Source: Microbacterium rhizosphaerae
GTDB lineage: Bacteria; Actinomycetota; Actinomycetes; Actinomycetales; Microbacteriaceae
Direction: 5' to 3'
NCBI RefSeq assembly: GCF_034120055.1
Contig: NZ_CP139368.1
Location: forward strand, 124,001 to 188,000
DNA length: 64,000 bases
The notes beneath the pieces are model-generated. The model was not told where the DNA came from, did no database searches, and worked only from the letters and a program-made list of their open reading frames with translations. The position numbers and the translations under genes are program-made. Positions 53,983 through 62,707 of this stretch are shown here, one piece after another; within the stretch, counting starts at the first letter, position 1, and each line of letters starts with the position of its first letter.

Positions 53983-54591
53983 CTACTCCCACACGTCCTC
54001 GTCATCCGGCACGGGCTCCCCGAGCGGGATGACGAGGACCGGGTGTGTCTGCCGGTGCGACAGCCGAGCCGCCACCGAGCCGGTGAAGAACTCGCGGATC
54101 GACTCGCCGAGCCCGCGCCTACGGGTGCCGACGACGAGGAGCTTCGCGTCGATCTCCTCGGCAAGGTGCTTGATGGCGATGGCCGGGTCGCCCACGAGTT
54201 GGCGCACCGACCAGTCGAGCGTCGAGCCGCTCAGCACATCGGATGCTTGCTGCTTGACCGCCATGAGGTCGGTCTCGCCGGCGACCACGTTGATGTCGAT
54301 CGGCGCGGAGTGGACATACCCGTCCGGGTCCTCGTATGTGACGAACCGTGTGACGTCGACGTGAACGACCAGGAGGTGGGCTCCGAGGAGCTTCGCGTAC
54401 TTCGCGCCCTCCTTGAGGACGCGCGACGACTGACCCGGCACCACCCCGACGATCACCGCACCGCGGGTCGCGGGGTCCGTCACCGCCTCGCCGGACCGCC
54501 CGCTCGGGACCGGCTCTGCGTCGCCCGGGACTCCGGCCGATGGGGCGGCGTCGCCTCGAGACGGCTCGGGGATGGATGCCTCGTCCGACAT
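53983..54591 (-). CDS. Universal stress protein (single domain)
   Basis: This 202-residue protein has a Ser/Pro/Glu-rich N-terminal extension of about 50 residues and one Usp domain. The nucleotide-binding loop is VVGTRRRGLGESIREFFTGS, with THPVLVIP after it. The domain starts VGVVPGQSSRVLKEGAKYAK. ATG 54591 is preferred over GTG 54597. It is independent of its neighbours. Confidence 0.9.
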   Translation of the reverse strand: MSDEASIPEPSRGDAAPSAGVPGDAEPVPSGRSGEAVTDPATRGAVIVGVVPGQSSRVLKEGAKYAKLLGAHLLVVHVDVTRFVTYEDPDGYVHSAPIDINVVAGETDLMAVKQQASDVLSGSTLDWSVRQLVGDPAIAIKHLAEEIDAKLLVVGTRRRGLGESIREFFTGSVAARLSHRQTHPVLVIPLGEPVPDDEDVWE

Positions 54592-54767
54592 ATGCACCGT
54601 CTCTCTCTCGGCGGCGCGGCCGGATCGCGGTACTCCGCGTACGGCCGCGCGGCCGGTGGCAGGGGCCGCGTGTTATTCTGAATGCTACTCTTCCCGGTGT
54701 TGAACCGGATTTCGTGAATGCGTCGGGCTCCCGCACTTGCCCGCGAGTCAATATGAGGGGGTTGCGC

Positions 54768-54965
54768 ATGGGGCGTGGCCGTCAAAAGGCGAAGCACACC
54801 AAGATCGCCCGTGAACTCAAGTCGTACAGCCCGAGCGTGAACTACGCTGCGCTCGAGCGAGAGCTCGGTCACCACGAGGGCGGCGAGGATTACGTCGACA
54901 AGTGGGCCGACCAGTACGACGACGAGGACGAAGACGAGGAACAGGGCCAGTACTCCGCCGTCTGA
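54768..54965 (+). CDS. DUF3073 domain-containing small protein
   Basis: This small conserved actinobacterial protein has 65 residues, a very basic N-terminus (MGRGRQKAKHTKIARELKSY) and an acidic C-terminus (DDEDEDEE). The family is named DUF3073; its role is unknown. GAGGGGG (54755-54762) is a ribosome site for ATG 54768, so the upstream in-frame ATG 54753 is less likely. A TATTCT sequence at 54672 could be part of a distant promoter. The region 54600-54767 has no other gene. Confidence 0.93.
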   Translation: MGRGRQKAKHTKIARELKSYSPSVNYAALERELGHHEGGEDYVDKWADQYDDEDEDEEQGQYSAV

Positions 54966-55006
54966 TCCTCTCGTGAGTCGTACCGGCGGGACGGCTCACC
55001 GGTGCG

Positions 55007-56230
55007 TCACCACGACCCGTGGCGACGCTCCCACTCGGCCTCGACGGTGCTGCGGCGCGCCGCGACGAGGCCGGCCGGCAGAGCGGCCACCGCGACGCCG
55101 GCCAGCACGCACAGGGATGCCGTCCACTCGCCGGTCGCATCGTGCAGCAGTCCGATCATGATCGGGAAGAACGCCGCGATCGCGTAGCCGATGCTCTGCA
55201 CGAACCCGCTCAACGCGACGGCCGCCCCGTGCGTGCGTGCGCGCATCCCCAGCAGGGTCAGCACCAGCGGGAAGAGCAGCGCCGTCACACCGAAGATCGA
55301 CACCCAGAGCCAGGTGGCCGTCGCAGGCGCGATGAGCAGCCCGCCGATGCCGATGACGCCGACAGCCGCTGCCACGACGAACAGCGTCCGCACGAGATGG
55401 AATCGGGCGATCAGCGTCGGAACGACCAGCGAGACCGGGAGTCCGATCGCGGCGAACAGCGACAGAAGCGCGCCCGCTTGCGCCGCGCTGGCGCCCGCGA
55501 TGTCGTGAAGGATCGTCGGCAGCCACATGAACGACGAGTACGCCAGCGTGGCGGATGCCGCGAAGGCCCCGGTGATCGCCCACGCCAGTGGCAGCCGGAA
55601 CAGTCGGCCGAGCACGGGCGGTCGCTGGTCGACGAGTGCGCCCGCGTCCTCTGCTCGGCTGCGCACGGCGAGTGCCGTCCACGGCACCACCGCGACCACA
55701 GCGGGGATCGCCCAGACGGCCAGCGCGAATCGCCAGGACGTCGCATCCGCCACGGGCACGGCGACCAAGGGCGGAATGAACGTCGCCGCCGCCATGGTCG
55801 TCGAGTAGACCGTCGTCATGAGTCCGAGCCGATCCGGGAAGTACGCCTTCACCAGCGGCGGCATGAGGATGTTGCCGACGCCCACGGCCCCGAACACGAG
55901 TGCCGTCGCGCCCAGGAGGCCGACGACGTCGCCGACGAAGCCGCGCGCTCCCAGCCCGATGACCAGGACGATCAGCGCCCCCACCGCGAGCCGCTGCGGG
56001 CCGAAGCGGCGCTCGAGGCCCGGCGTCAGGATGCCGAAGACCGCGTAGCAGGCCGGCGGTGCGGCACCGAGCAGGCCGATGGCGACGGCGGGAACCTCGA
56101 ACTCCCGATCGATCTGCAGGATCAGCGGAGACAGCGACGCCACGGCCGACCGCAGCGAGAAGGCCAGCAGGACGATGCCGAGGATCGCGATGGCCCGCCC
56201 CTTCCACAGGGGCCTGACCGGTGTCATCAC
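55007..56230 (-). CDS. MFS transporter, CynX/NimT type
   Basis: This 407-residue transporter of the major facilitator superfamily has twelve predicted membrane helices. The first helix ILGIVLLAFSLRSAVASLSP and the loop GLERRFGPQRLAVGA match the cyanate/nitroimidazole branch. The length and the single-domain layout are typical. GTG 56230 is preferred to ATG 56227 because TACGCT lies exactly six bases before it. The solute is unknown. It follows purF on the same strand with a 64-base gap. Confidence 0.9.
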   Translation of the reverse strand: MMTPVRPLWKGRAIAILGIVLLAFSLRSAVASLSPLILQIDREFEVPAVAIGLLGAAPPACYAVFGILTPGLERRFGPQRLAVGALIVLVIGLGARGFVGDVVGLLGATALVFGAVGVGNILMPPLVKAYFPDRLGLMTTVYSTTMAAATFIPPLVAVPVADATSWRFALAVWAIPAVVAVVPWTALAVRSRAEDAGALVDQRPPVLGRLFRLPLAWAITGAFAASATLAYSSFMWLPTILHDIAGASAAQAGALLSLFAAIGLPVSLVVPTLIARFHLVRTLFVVAAAVGVIGIGGLLIAPATATWLWVSIFGVTALLFPLVLTLLGMRARTHGAAVALSGFVQSIGYAIAAFFPIMIGLLHDATGEWTASLCVLAGVAVAALPAGLVAARRSTVEAEWERRHGSW

Positions 56231-56294
56231 CTCACAAGCGTAGGCGGAAGCCCGCGGCCGAGGTCGGGTCGCTCACGTGCTGGACCCGTGAGGG

Positions 56295-57788
56295 TCAGGA
56301 CTCCTGCGAGCCCTCGACCCACGCGAGGTACTCCTCGCTCACGGTGCCGGTGACGTAGCGCCCGTCGAAGCAGCTCATGTCGAGGTCGGTGATGTCGGAG
56401 CCCTCGAGGATCGCCGCCTTCAGATCGTCGACCTCCTGGTACACGAGGTAGTCGCAGCCGAGCTCCTTCGCGATCTCGGGGATCGTCCGGTTGTAGGCGA
56501 CGAGCTCCTGGCGCGACGGCATGTTGATGCCGTAGACGTGCGGGAAGCGCACGGGCGGCGCTGCGGAGGCGAACGTCACACTCCTGGCGCCGGCATCCCT
56601 CGCCATCTGGATGATCTCGCGGCTCGTCGTCCCGCGCACGATCGAGTCGTCGATCAGCAGGACGTTCTTGCCGGCGAACTCGCTCGGCATCGCGTTGAGC
56701 TTCTGCCGCACGCTCTTCTTGCGCACCGCCTGCCCGGGCATGATGAACGTCCGGCCGACGTAGCGGTTCTTGTAGAAGCCCTCGCGGTATTCGATGCCGA
56801 GCTTTCGGGCGACCTCCATCGCCGCGGGCCGCGACGAGTCCGGGATCGGCATGACGACATCGATGGCCTCGCGCGGCGTGTACTTGGCGATGGTGTCGGC
56901 GAGGCGCTCCCCCATCCGCAGCCGCGCCTCGTAGACCGCGATGCCGTTCATGACCGTGTCGGGGCGAGCGAGGTAGACGTACTCGAACGAGCACGGGGCG
57001 AGCTGCGTCGTCTCGGCGCACTGCTGCGCCCACAGCGTGCCGTCGAGCTGGATGAAGACGGCCTCGCCCGGTGCGATGTCGCGCACGACGTCGAAGCCCG
57101 CGTTGTCGAGGACGAGCGACTCGGATGCGACGACCCACTCGTCGCGCCCGTGCTCGTCGGCGCGCACGCCGAGGATGAGCGGGCGGATGCCGAACGGGTC
57201 GCGGAACGCGAGGAGACCGTGGCCGGCGATGAGGGAGATCGCCGCGTAGGAGCCTTCGACGCGCTCGTGCACCCGGGAGACCGCTTGGAACACCTGGGCC
57301 GGATCGAGCTCGCCCTTGCGCACTCCGCCCGCGGGCAGGCCGTCCTCACCGGTCAGCGTCGCCTGCAGCTCGGTGGCGAGCACGTTGACGAGCAGCTCGG
57401 TGTCGGAGCTCGTGTTCAGGTGCCGGCGGTCCATGTGGAAGAGCTCGTCGGTGAGTTCACGCGTGTTGGTGAGGTTGCCGTTGTGGACCAGGACGAGGCC
57501 GTACGGTGCGTTCACGTAGAACGGCTGCGCCTCCTCCTCGCTCGACGCGGTGCCCTTCGTCGCGTAGCGGACGTGGCCGAGGCCGATCGTGCCGAGGAGC
57601 GCGCGCATGTCACGCGTGCGGAAGCCCTCGCGCACCTGGCCTTTCACCTTGTGCATGTGGAAGACGCCGGAGGGCTCGGCCGTGGCGATGCCCGTCGAGT
57701 CCTGCCCACGGTGCTGCAGGAGCAGCAGGGCGTCGTAGATCTCCTGGTTGACCGGGCCGTGCCCGACCATTCCGACGATGCCGCACAT
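56295..57788 (-). CDS. purF: Amidophosphoribosyltransferase
   Basis: This enzyme (497 residues) carries out the first committed step of purine synthesis: PRPP plus glutamine gives 5-phosphoribosylamine. The N-terminal amidotransferase nucleophile is Cys2 (MCGIVGMVGHG), exposed after removal of Met. The phosphoribosyl domain holds the PRPP loop LLIDDSIVRGTTSREI. HRGQDSTGIAT is conserved. The gene is 24 bases downstream of purM on the minus strand, forming an operon. Feedback by purine nucleotides is expected from the family. Confidence 0.97.
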   Translation of the reverse strand: MCGIVGMVGHGPVNQEIYDALLLLQHRGQDSTGIATAEPSGVFHMHKVKGQVREGFRTRDMRALLGTIGLGHVRYATKGTASSEEEAQPFYVNAPYGLVLVHNGNLTNTRELTDELFHMDRRHLNTSSDTELLVNVLATELQATLTGEDGLPAGGVRKGELDPAQVFQAVSRVHERVEGSYAAISLIAGHGLLAFRDPFGIRPLILGVRADEHGRDEWVVASESLVLDNAGFDVVRDIAPGEAVFIQLDGTLWAQQCAETTQLAPCSFEYVYLARPDTVMNGIAVYEARLRMGERLADTIAKYTPREAIDVVMPIPDSSRPAAMEVARKLGIEYREGFYKNRYVGRTFIMPGQAVRKKSVRQKLNAMPSEFAGKNVLLIDDSIVRGTTSREIIQMARDAGARSVTFASAAPPVRFPHVYGINMPSRQELVAYNRTIPEIAKELGCDYLVYQEVDDLKAAILEGSDITDLDMSCFDGRYVTGTVSEEYLAWVEGSQES

Positions 57789-57812
57789 AGGTGTGTTGCT
57801 CTGCTCCTGTGT

Positions 57813-58931
57813 CTAGCTGTACGAACCGACGAGCCGCACAGCACCGCCGTCGACGCCCTTGGCGCCCTGCTCCCAGTCGCCATCGGTCCCTGAGCCCGTC
57901 GAAGGGCGCGTCCCGCCGCCGACGACGCCGACCTGCCACGTCGCGATGCCCCGGGCGGACAGCGTGGATGCCGCGGCCTCCGCGGACGCCGCGTCGACGA
58001 CCGCGAGGAAGCCGATGCCGAGATTCCACGTGCCCTCGGTGGCGACGAGGTCGAGGTGCCCGCGCTCGGCCAGCACCTGGAAGACGGTGGGTGGCGTCCA
58101 CGTCGACCGGTCGACCTCGACCCAGGCGCTCTGCGGGAGCACGCGCGCGAGGTTCGCGGCGATGCCGCCGCCGGTCACGTGGCTGAGGGCATGAACGGAC
58201 CCGGGCAACTCGTCGACGAGCTGCAGGAGCGGCGTCGTGTACAGGCGGGTCGGCTCCAGGAGCGCCTCGCCCCACGTCGTGCCGAACTCCGCGGCGTTGT
58301 CGGCGTACTGGATGCCGGCGCCCATCACGATGTGGCGGACCAGCGAATAGCCGTTCGAGTGCAGGCCGCTGCTGGCCAGCGCCAGGACGACGTCACCGGT
58401 GCGGACGCGCTCCGCGCCGAGCACGCGGTCGGCCTCGACGACTCCGGTCGCGGCGCCCGCGACGTCGTAGTCGTTCACGCCGAGAAGACCGGGGTGCTCC
58501 GCCGTCTCTCCGCCCACGAGGGCTGTGCCGGTCTCCGCACAGCCCGCGGCGATGCCGTGCACGATGCTCGCGATCCGCTCGGGTACGACCTTGCCGCAGG
58601 CGATGTAGTCGGTCATGAACAGTGGCTTGGCGCCGACCACGACGATGTCGTCGACGACCATGCCGACGAGGTCGCGCCCGATGGTGTCGTGCTTGTCGAT
58701 GGCCTGCGCGATGGCGACCTTCGTGCCGACGCCGTCGGTGCTGGACGCGAGCAGCGGCTTGTCGTAGCCGCGCAGCGCGCTCGCGTCGAAGAGGCCGGCG
58801 AATCCGCCCACGCCGCCGAGCACCTCGGGACCGTGGGTGCGGCGGACCGCCGACTTCATGAGCTCTACTGCACGGTCGCCGGCTGCGGTGTCCACGCCGG
58901 CCGCGGCATAAGGATCGGTGGATGACGCCAC
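57813..58931 (-). CDS. purM: Phosphoribosylformylglycinamidine cyclo-ligase
   Basis: This ATP-dependent enzyme (372 residues) closes the imidazole ring of AIR in purine synthesis. Landmarks are LASSTDGVGTKVAIA, DIVVVGAKPLFMTDY and HVTGGGIAANLARV. The C-terminal segment GGGTRPSTGSGTDGDW contains a REP element (57885-57906) that lengthens the tail relative to other PurM proteins. GTG 58931 has TAGGCT six bases upstream, a leaderless promoter. It heads the purM-purF operon. Confidence 0.96.
   Translation of the reverse strand: MASSTDPYAAAGVDTAAGDRAVELMKSAVRRTHGPEVLGGVGGFAGLFDASALRGYDKPLLASSTDGVGTKVAIAQAIDKHDTIGRDLVGMVVDDIVVVGAKPLFMTDYIACGKVVPERIASIVHGIAAGCAETGTALVGGETAEHPGLLGVNDYDVAGAATGVVEADRVLGAERVRTGDVVLALASSGLHSNGYSLVRHIVMGAGIQYADNAAEFGTTWGEALLEPTRLYTTPLLQLVDELPGSVHALSHVTGGGIAANLARVLPQSAWVEVDRSTWTPPTVFQVLAERGHLDLVATEGTWNLGIGFLAVVDAASAEAAASTLSARGIATWQVGVVGGGTRPSTGSGTDGDWEQGAKGVDGGAVRLVGSYS
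57885..57906. repeat. REP-type element inside purM
   Basis: GGTCCCTGAGCCC followed by GTCGAAGGG is the same element seen in recQ and the helicase, here in another reading frame (PSTGSGT) and near the C-terminus, where an insert may be tolerated. Confidence 0.82.
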
Positions 58932-58937
58932 CCGTCC

Positions 58938-58943
58938 AGCCTA
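58938..58943 (-). promoter_or_regulatory. -10 box of purM, leaderless arrangement
   Basis: TAGGCT on the minus strand is followed by six bases and GTG 58931. The divergent gene at 59046 has TAGAAT (59034-59039) in the same arrangement. Confidence 0.5.
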
Positions 58944-59045
58944 CCTGCGGCGGGGAGTCCTGCCGGCCGGGGGCGATTGTAAGCCCGCTGGGGCGGGAAG
59001 CCGGGATCCCGTTCCGGTGTATCAGGGTCGTCCTAGAATGGCGGC

Positions 59046-59663
59046 ATGAGCGGCGCCGGGGCTCCCGAGTGGGTGATCCGCGAGGACGCGGGTGAGCCGG
59101 TCCTCGTCGCGCTCTACCTGCGCCAGATGCTCGGCATCCGCTCACCCGACGAGCTGCCGGCGCTGCGCGGCATCCCTCCCGTGCCTCCGATGGCGGCGCG
59201 CACCGAGGCCGAGCAGGACGCGCTCGAGGCGCAGTGGCGGGACTTCTGGGAGATGACGGTCGAGCCGCTCGGCCACCGTTCGAGTGTTCCCCTCGAACTC
59301 GTCGAAGGCTTCGACACGCTCGTGGCCCTGCCCGTCGAAGGCGCGGAGCAGCTGCGCGAGGCGATCCTGCCGTTCGGGCCCGCGGCCGTCGCCTACGCGC
59401 AGTCCGTCAACGCGAGATACGCGAAGGATGCCACGGCCAAGCCCGGCGTCTCCTACCGCGCCTATGCGAGCGCCATCGCCGAGCACGAGCGGCAGGTGGG
59501 CCGTCGTGCGCACGCCTTCGAGCTCAACGTCCAGGTGCTGCCGCTCGCGCAGCGAGGCGTCTGGTGGATCGGCACCCTCACGGTCGCCGTGACCGACGGC
59601 CTGCGCGGCGACGTCGTCGCGTTCGACGCGGCGATCCACCCGATCATCGCCGAGCTCGCGTAG
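59046..59663 (+). CDS. Conserved hypothetical protein
   Basis: I do not recognise this 205-residue protein. It is soluble, without signal peptide or membrane segments, mixed alpha/beta and acidic. Segments such as RPGDE-like SPDELPALRGIPPVPP and VWWIGTLTVAVTDGLRGDVVAFDAAIHP carry no known catalytic motif. TAGAAT (59034-59039) six bases before ATG 59046 supports the start and a leaderless message. It is divergent from purM. Function is unknown. Confidence 0.75.
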   Translation: MSGAGAPEWVIREDAGEPVLVALYLRQMLGIRSPDELPALRGIPPVPPMAARTEAEQDALEAQWRDFWEMTVEPLGHRSSVPLELVEGFDTLVALPVEGAEQLREAILPFGPAAVAYAQSVNARYAKDATAKPGVSYRAYASAIAEHERQVGRRAHAFELNVQVLPLAQRGVWWIGTLTVAVTDGLRGDVVAFDAAIHPIIAELA

Positions 59664-59687
59664 CGGCGACCCGACGTGCGGGCGCCT

Positions 59688-60032
59688 TCAGTCGATCGAG
59701 AGGTGCTCTTCGCGCTCGACGGAGACCGGCCTCGTGCGACGCCCGATGGTGCGATCGAAGGCGATCGCGATGATGCCGCCGATGCCGAGTCCGATGACGC
59801 CGCAGATGAGGGCGAGGAACCCGAAGATCTGGCTCGCCGAGAACTGCATGGTCTGCCCGAGCGCAGGGTCCGGCTGGCCGTCGAACGCGAAGGTCAGGAT
59901 CATCGCGACGAAGACGCCGATCGCCGCACCGAGCACGAGGAAGACCGAGTACTTCGGCGCGCGGCGAACGCGGGCGGTCTCGATGCCGTCGCTGACGACC
60001 ACCTCGGAGGAATCGTCCATCTTGTCGGCCAT
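59688..60032 (-). CDS. Small conserved membrane protein
   Basis: This 114-residue protein has two hydrophobic helices (about residues 28-50 and 67-93) and a short polar C-terminus, typical of a conserved actinobacterial membrane protein of unknown role. MADKMDD begins at ATG 60032, with GACAAT six bases upstream. It is convergent with the 59046 gene, with 24 bases between stops. Confidence 0.8.
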   Translation of the reverse strand: MADKMDDSSEVVVSDGIETARVRRAPKYSVFLVLGAAIGVFVAMILTFAFDGQPDPALGQTMQFSASQIFGFLALICGVIGLGIGGIIAIAFDRTIGRRTRPVSVEREEHLSID

Positions 60033-60089
60033 GACTCCATTGTCTCACCGCTGCCTGAGGGCGGACCCTCTGGATCCGTTCCCGCGAGG

Positions 60090-60443
60090 CTATGGGCGAA
60101 GCGGCAGCAGGTCGGAGATGTCGGCGCGGGTGCCGGAGGCCGAGATGCGGCCGGCGGCCGCGGCATCCATCCACTGCACCTCGCCCAGGGCGAGAGCGAT
60201 CCAGGTCTCGGCATCCGTCTCGACGACGTTCGGGGGCGTGCCGCGCGTGTGGCGCGGGCCTTCGACGACCTGCACGGCTCCGAACGGCGGGACCCGCACC
60301 TCCACGGTGTGCCCGGGCGCCTTCTCGGCGAGCAGCTGCAACAGGTAGCGCACGGCCGTCGCCCGATCGGTGCGGGCGGTGGAGCCGGCGCGCAGCGCCG
60401 CGAGGGCGGCGCGTCCGGTCTCGGTCTCGATGCCGCGTGCCAC
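60090..60443 (-). CDS. Sterol carrier family (SCP-2-like) protein
   Basis: This 117-residue protein matches the bacterial SCP-2-like fold by length and order, including VRVPPFGAVQVVEG and WIALALGEVQW. It would bind a lipid-like or maleylpyruvate-type ligand, but no function is known. GTG 60443 follows TAGCGT at six bases. It is divergent from purD across the inverted repeat 60460-60545. Confidence 0.75.
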   Translation of the reverse strand: MARGIETETGRAALAALRAGSTARTDRATAVRYLLQLLAEKAPGHTVEVRVPPFGAVQVVEGPRHTRGTPPNVVETDAETWIALALGEVQWMDAAAAGRISASGTRADISDLLPLRP

Positions 60444-60459
60444 GCTCCCACGCTAGCCG

Positions 60460-60545
60460 CTGCAGAACTCCACGGATCTGCGGCGATCCCGCCGCGTGGC
60501 CGCCGGATCAGGCGTCGCAGCCACGGAATCCGTGGAGTAATGCAG
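60460..60545. repeat. 18-bp inverted repeat with 50-base loop upstream of purD
   Basis: CTGCAGAACTCCACGGAT (60460-60477) and ATCCGTGGAGTAATGCAG (60528-60545) pair at 16 of 18 positions. The element spans the region holding the -35 sites of both divergent leaderless genes (SCP-like and purD). Confidence 0.8.
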
Positions 60546-60558
60546 AATGGCCCGCGGA

Positions 60559-60564
60559 TAGGCT
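60559..60564 (+). promoter_or_regulatory. -10 box of purD, leaderless arrangement
   Basis: TAGGCT is followed by six bases and the GTG start 60571. Confidence 0.5.
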
Positions 60565-60570
60565 GACGGG

Positions 60571-61842
60571 GTGAAGATCCTGGTCCTCGGCTCGGGCGCG
60601 CGCGAGCACGCCATCATCCTCGCCCTCCGTTCGGAGGAGGCCGAGCACGAGATCCTCGCTGCCCCCGGCAACGCCGGCATCGCGCAGGACGCCACCGTCG
60701 TCGAGCTCGACCCCGACAGCCCCGACGCGGTCACGGAGTTCGCGATCGAGCATGCCGTCGACCTCGTCGTCATCGGACCCGAGGCGCCGCTGGTCGCGGG
60801 GGTCGCCGACGCGGTCCGCGAGCAGGGCATCCCCGTGTTCGGCCCCGGCAAGGCGGCCGCGCAGCTCGAGGGATCGAAAGCGTTCGCGAAGCGCATCATG
60901 GATGCCGCGGGAGTGCCGACCGGTCGGGCCGTGCGCGCCCGCACCGCGGGAGAGGCGGCCGCCGCCCTCGACGAGTTCGGGGCGCCGCACGTCGTGAAGG
61001 CCGACGGCCTCGCCGCCGGCAAGGGTGTCATCGTCACCCAGGACCGCGCGGCCGCGCTCGCGCACGCCGAGGCCTACCTCCCGCTCGGACCGGTGCTGGT
61101 CGAGGAGTTCCTGTCCGGCCCCGAGGTCTCGCTCTTCTTCCTCAGCGACGGCGACCATGTGCTGCCGCTCTCCCCTGCCCAGGACTACAAGCGGCTTCGC
61201 GACGGCGACACCGGCCCCAACACCGGCGGCATGGGAGCCTATTCGCCGCTGCCCTGGCTCGACGGACACTTCGGCAGCGAGCGCGAGTTCGTCGAGCTCG
61301 TCACGCGCGAGGTCGCCGAGCCGGTCGTGCGGCAGCTCGACGCCGAGGGCACCCCCTTCATCGGCCTGCTCTACGCCGGCCTCATCATCACCGAGCAGGG
61401 CATCAAGGTCATCGAGTTCAACGCCCGGTTCGGCGACCCCGAGACGCAGGTCGTGCTGCCGCGGCTGGTCGACCCGCTGTCGGAGCTGCTGATGGCGGCG
61501 GCCTCCGGCACGCTCGAGGATCTCCCCCAGCCCGCGTTCGCGGAGGCGACCGCCGTCACGGTGGTCCTGGCCAGCGAGGGGTACCCCGAGAGCCCGATCA
61601 CGGGTCGGGCCCTGACGGGGCTGGATGCCGCGGCATCCGTCGACGGCGTCCACCTGGCACACGCCGCGACCGCCCGCTCGGATGAGGGGCTCACGGCTAC
61701 CGGCGGGCGCGTGCTCAACGTCGTCGCCCTCGGGACCACCTTCGCCCAGGCCCGCGACCGCGCCTATCAGGCGCTGTCGCGCATCGAGCTCGAGGGCGGT
61801 CAGTACCGGACCGACATCGCGGAGAGGGTCGTGGAGCACTGA
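60571..61842 (+). CDS. purD: Phosphoribosylamine--glycine ligase
   Basis: This ATP-grasp enzyme (423 residues) makes GAR from the purF product, glycine and ATP. The N-terminal VLGSGAREHAIILALRS, LDEFGAPHVVKADGLAAGKG and the ATP-grasp segment EFNARFGDPETQ are characteristic. The stop TGA overlaps the following start by one base. With purM and purF it supplies three purine enzymes in this window. Confidence 0.97.
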   Translation: MKILVLGSGAREHAIILALRSEEAEHEILAAPGNAGIAQDATVVELDPDSPDAVTEFAIEHAVDLVVIGPEAPLVAGVADAVREQGIPVFGPGKAAAQLEGSKAFAKRIMDAAGVPTGRAVRARTAGEAAAALDEFGAPHVVKADGLAAGKGVIVTQDRAAALAHAEAYLPLGPVLVEEFLSGPEVSLFFLSDGDHVLPLSPAQDYKRLRDGDTGPNTGGMGAYSPLPWLDGHFGSEREFVELVTREVAEPVVRQLDAEGTPFIGLLYAGLIITEQGIKVIEFNARFGDPETQVVLPRLVDPLSELLMAAASGTLEDLPQPAFAEATAVTVVLASEGYPESPITGRALTGLDAAASVDGVHLAHAATARSDEGLTATGGRVLNVVALGTTFAQARDRAYQALSRIELEGGQYRTDIAERVVEH

Positions 61843-62642
61843 TGTTCGAGCGCGAGCGCACTCGTCACCGGTTCACCGCCCGCACGGCCACGGTCTCCGC
61901 CGTCGAGACGGTCGGTGCCTACGTCCGCGTGACCCTCACCGGTCCCGACTTCGCCGACTTCGCCAGCACCGGTCCCACCGACCATGTCCGCGTCTTCTTC
62001 CCGAACCCGCTGACGGGCGAGCTGCTCGCACCCGTCGCCGACGAGGAGGAGGGGGTCATCCGTCCCGACGGACCGACGTTCGGGCGAGACTTCACGCCGC
62101 TGAACGTCCGCGACACCGACGGCGGCCGCAGCTTCGACCTGGACGTGCTCCGTCATCCCGATCCCGGCCCCGCCGCAGCCTGGGCTGAGCACGCGCAGGT
62201 CGGCGACCGGCTCGTCGTCGTCGGACCGCGCGGATCCGCCGGCGCGCCCCAGGATGCCGAGCGCGCTCTGCTCGTGGTGGACGGGACGTCGCTGCCGGCG
62301 GCATCCCGCTTTCTCGACGACCTCCCCGAATCGACCTCGGTCGACGTCCTCGCCTTCGGCGACCTCACGGGCGATGCCGCCGAGTCGTACCTCGCCTCGG
62401 AGCGGGCCTTCGCGGTGTTCGAGGCCGCGGGCGACCTCGTCACCGAGGCGCGTGATCTGGCTCCGGATGCCGGCACCTTCGTGTTCGCGGCGGGAGAGGC
62501 ATCCGCCCTCACCCCGTTGCGACGCTATCTGCGGCGGGAGCTCGGCCTGTCGGCCGCGCAGGTCGTCATGAGCGGCTACTGGCGCAGGGGCGTCGTGGCG
62601 TGGGACCACCACGCGCCGATCGACCCCTACGACCCCGACTGA
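61842..62642 (+). CDS. Siderophore-interacting protein, FAD-binding
   Basis: This 266-residue protein is of the ViuB/YqjH ferric-siderophore reductase family. A ferredoxin-reductase-like N-terminal domain holds the flavin region DHVRVFFPNP and RDFTPLNVRD, followed by an NAD(P)-binding domain with SGYWRRGV near the C-terminus. It should release iron from ferric siderophores. The start overlaps the purD stop by one base, giving a purine/iron two-gene unit. The family's RxYS-type flavin motif is seen as RDFT. Confidence 0.88.
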   Translation: MFERERTRHRFTARTATVSAVETVGAYVRVTLTGPDFADFASTGPTDHVRVFFPNPLTGELLAPVADEEEGVIRPDGPTFGRDFTPLNVRDTDGGRSFDLDVLRHPDPGPAAAWAEHAQVGDRLVVVGPRGSAGAPQDAERALLVVDGTSLPAASRFLDDLPESTSVDVLAFGDLTGDAAESYLASERAFAVFEAAGDLVTEARDLAPDAGTFVFAAGEASALTPLRRYLRRELGLSAAQVVMSGYWRRGVVAWDHHAPIDPYDPD

Positions 62643-62707
62643 GGCCCATAGGGGTCGCATAGCGCAGACACGCCACCTCTTGCTGTGCGCGGGGCAGACT
62701 GGGGGAC

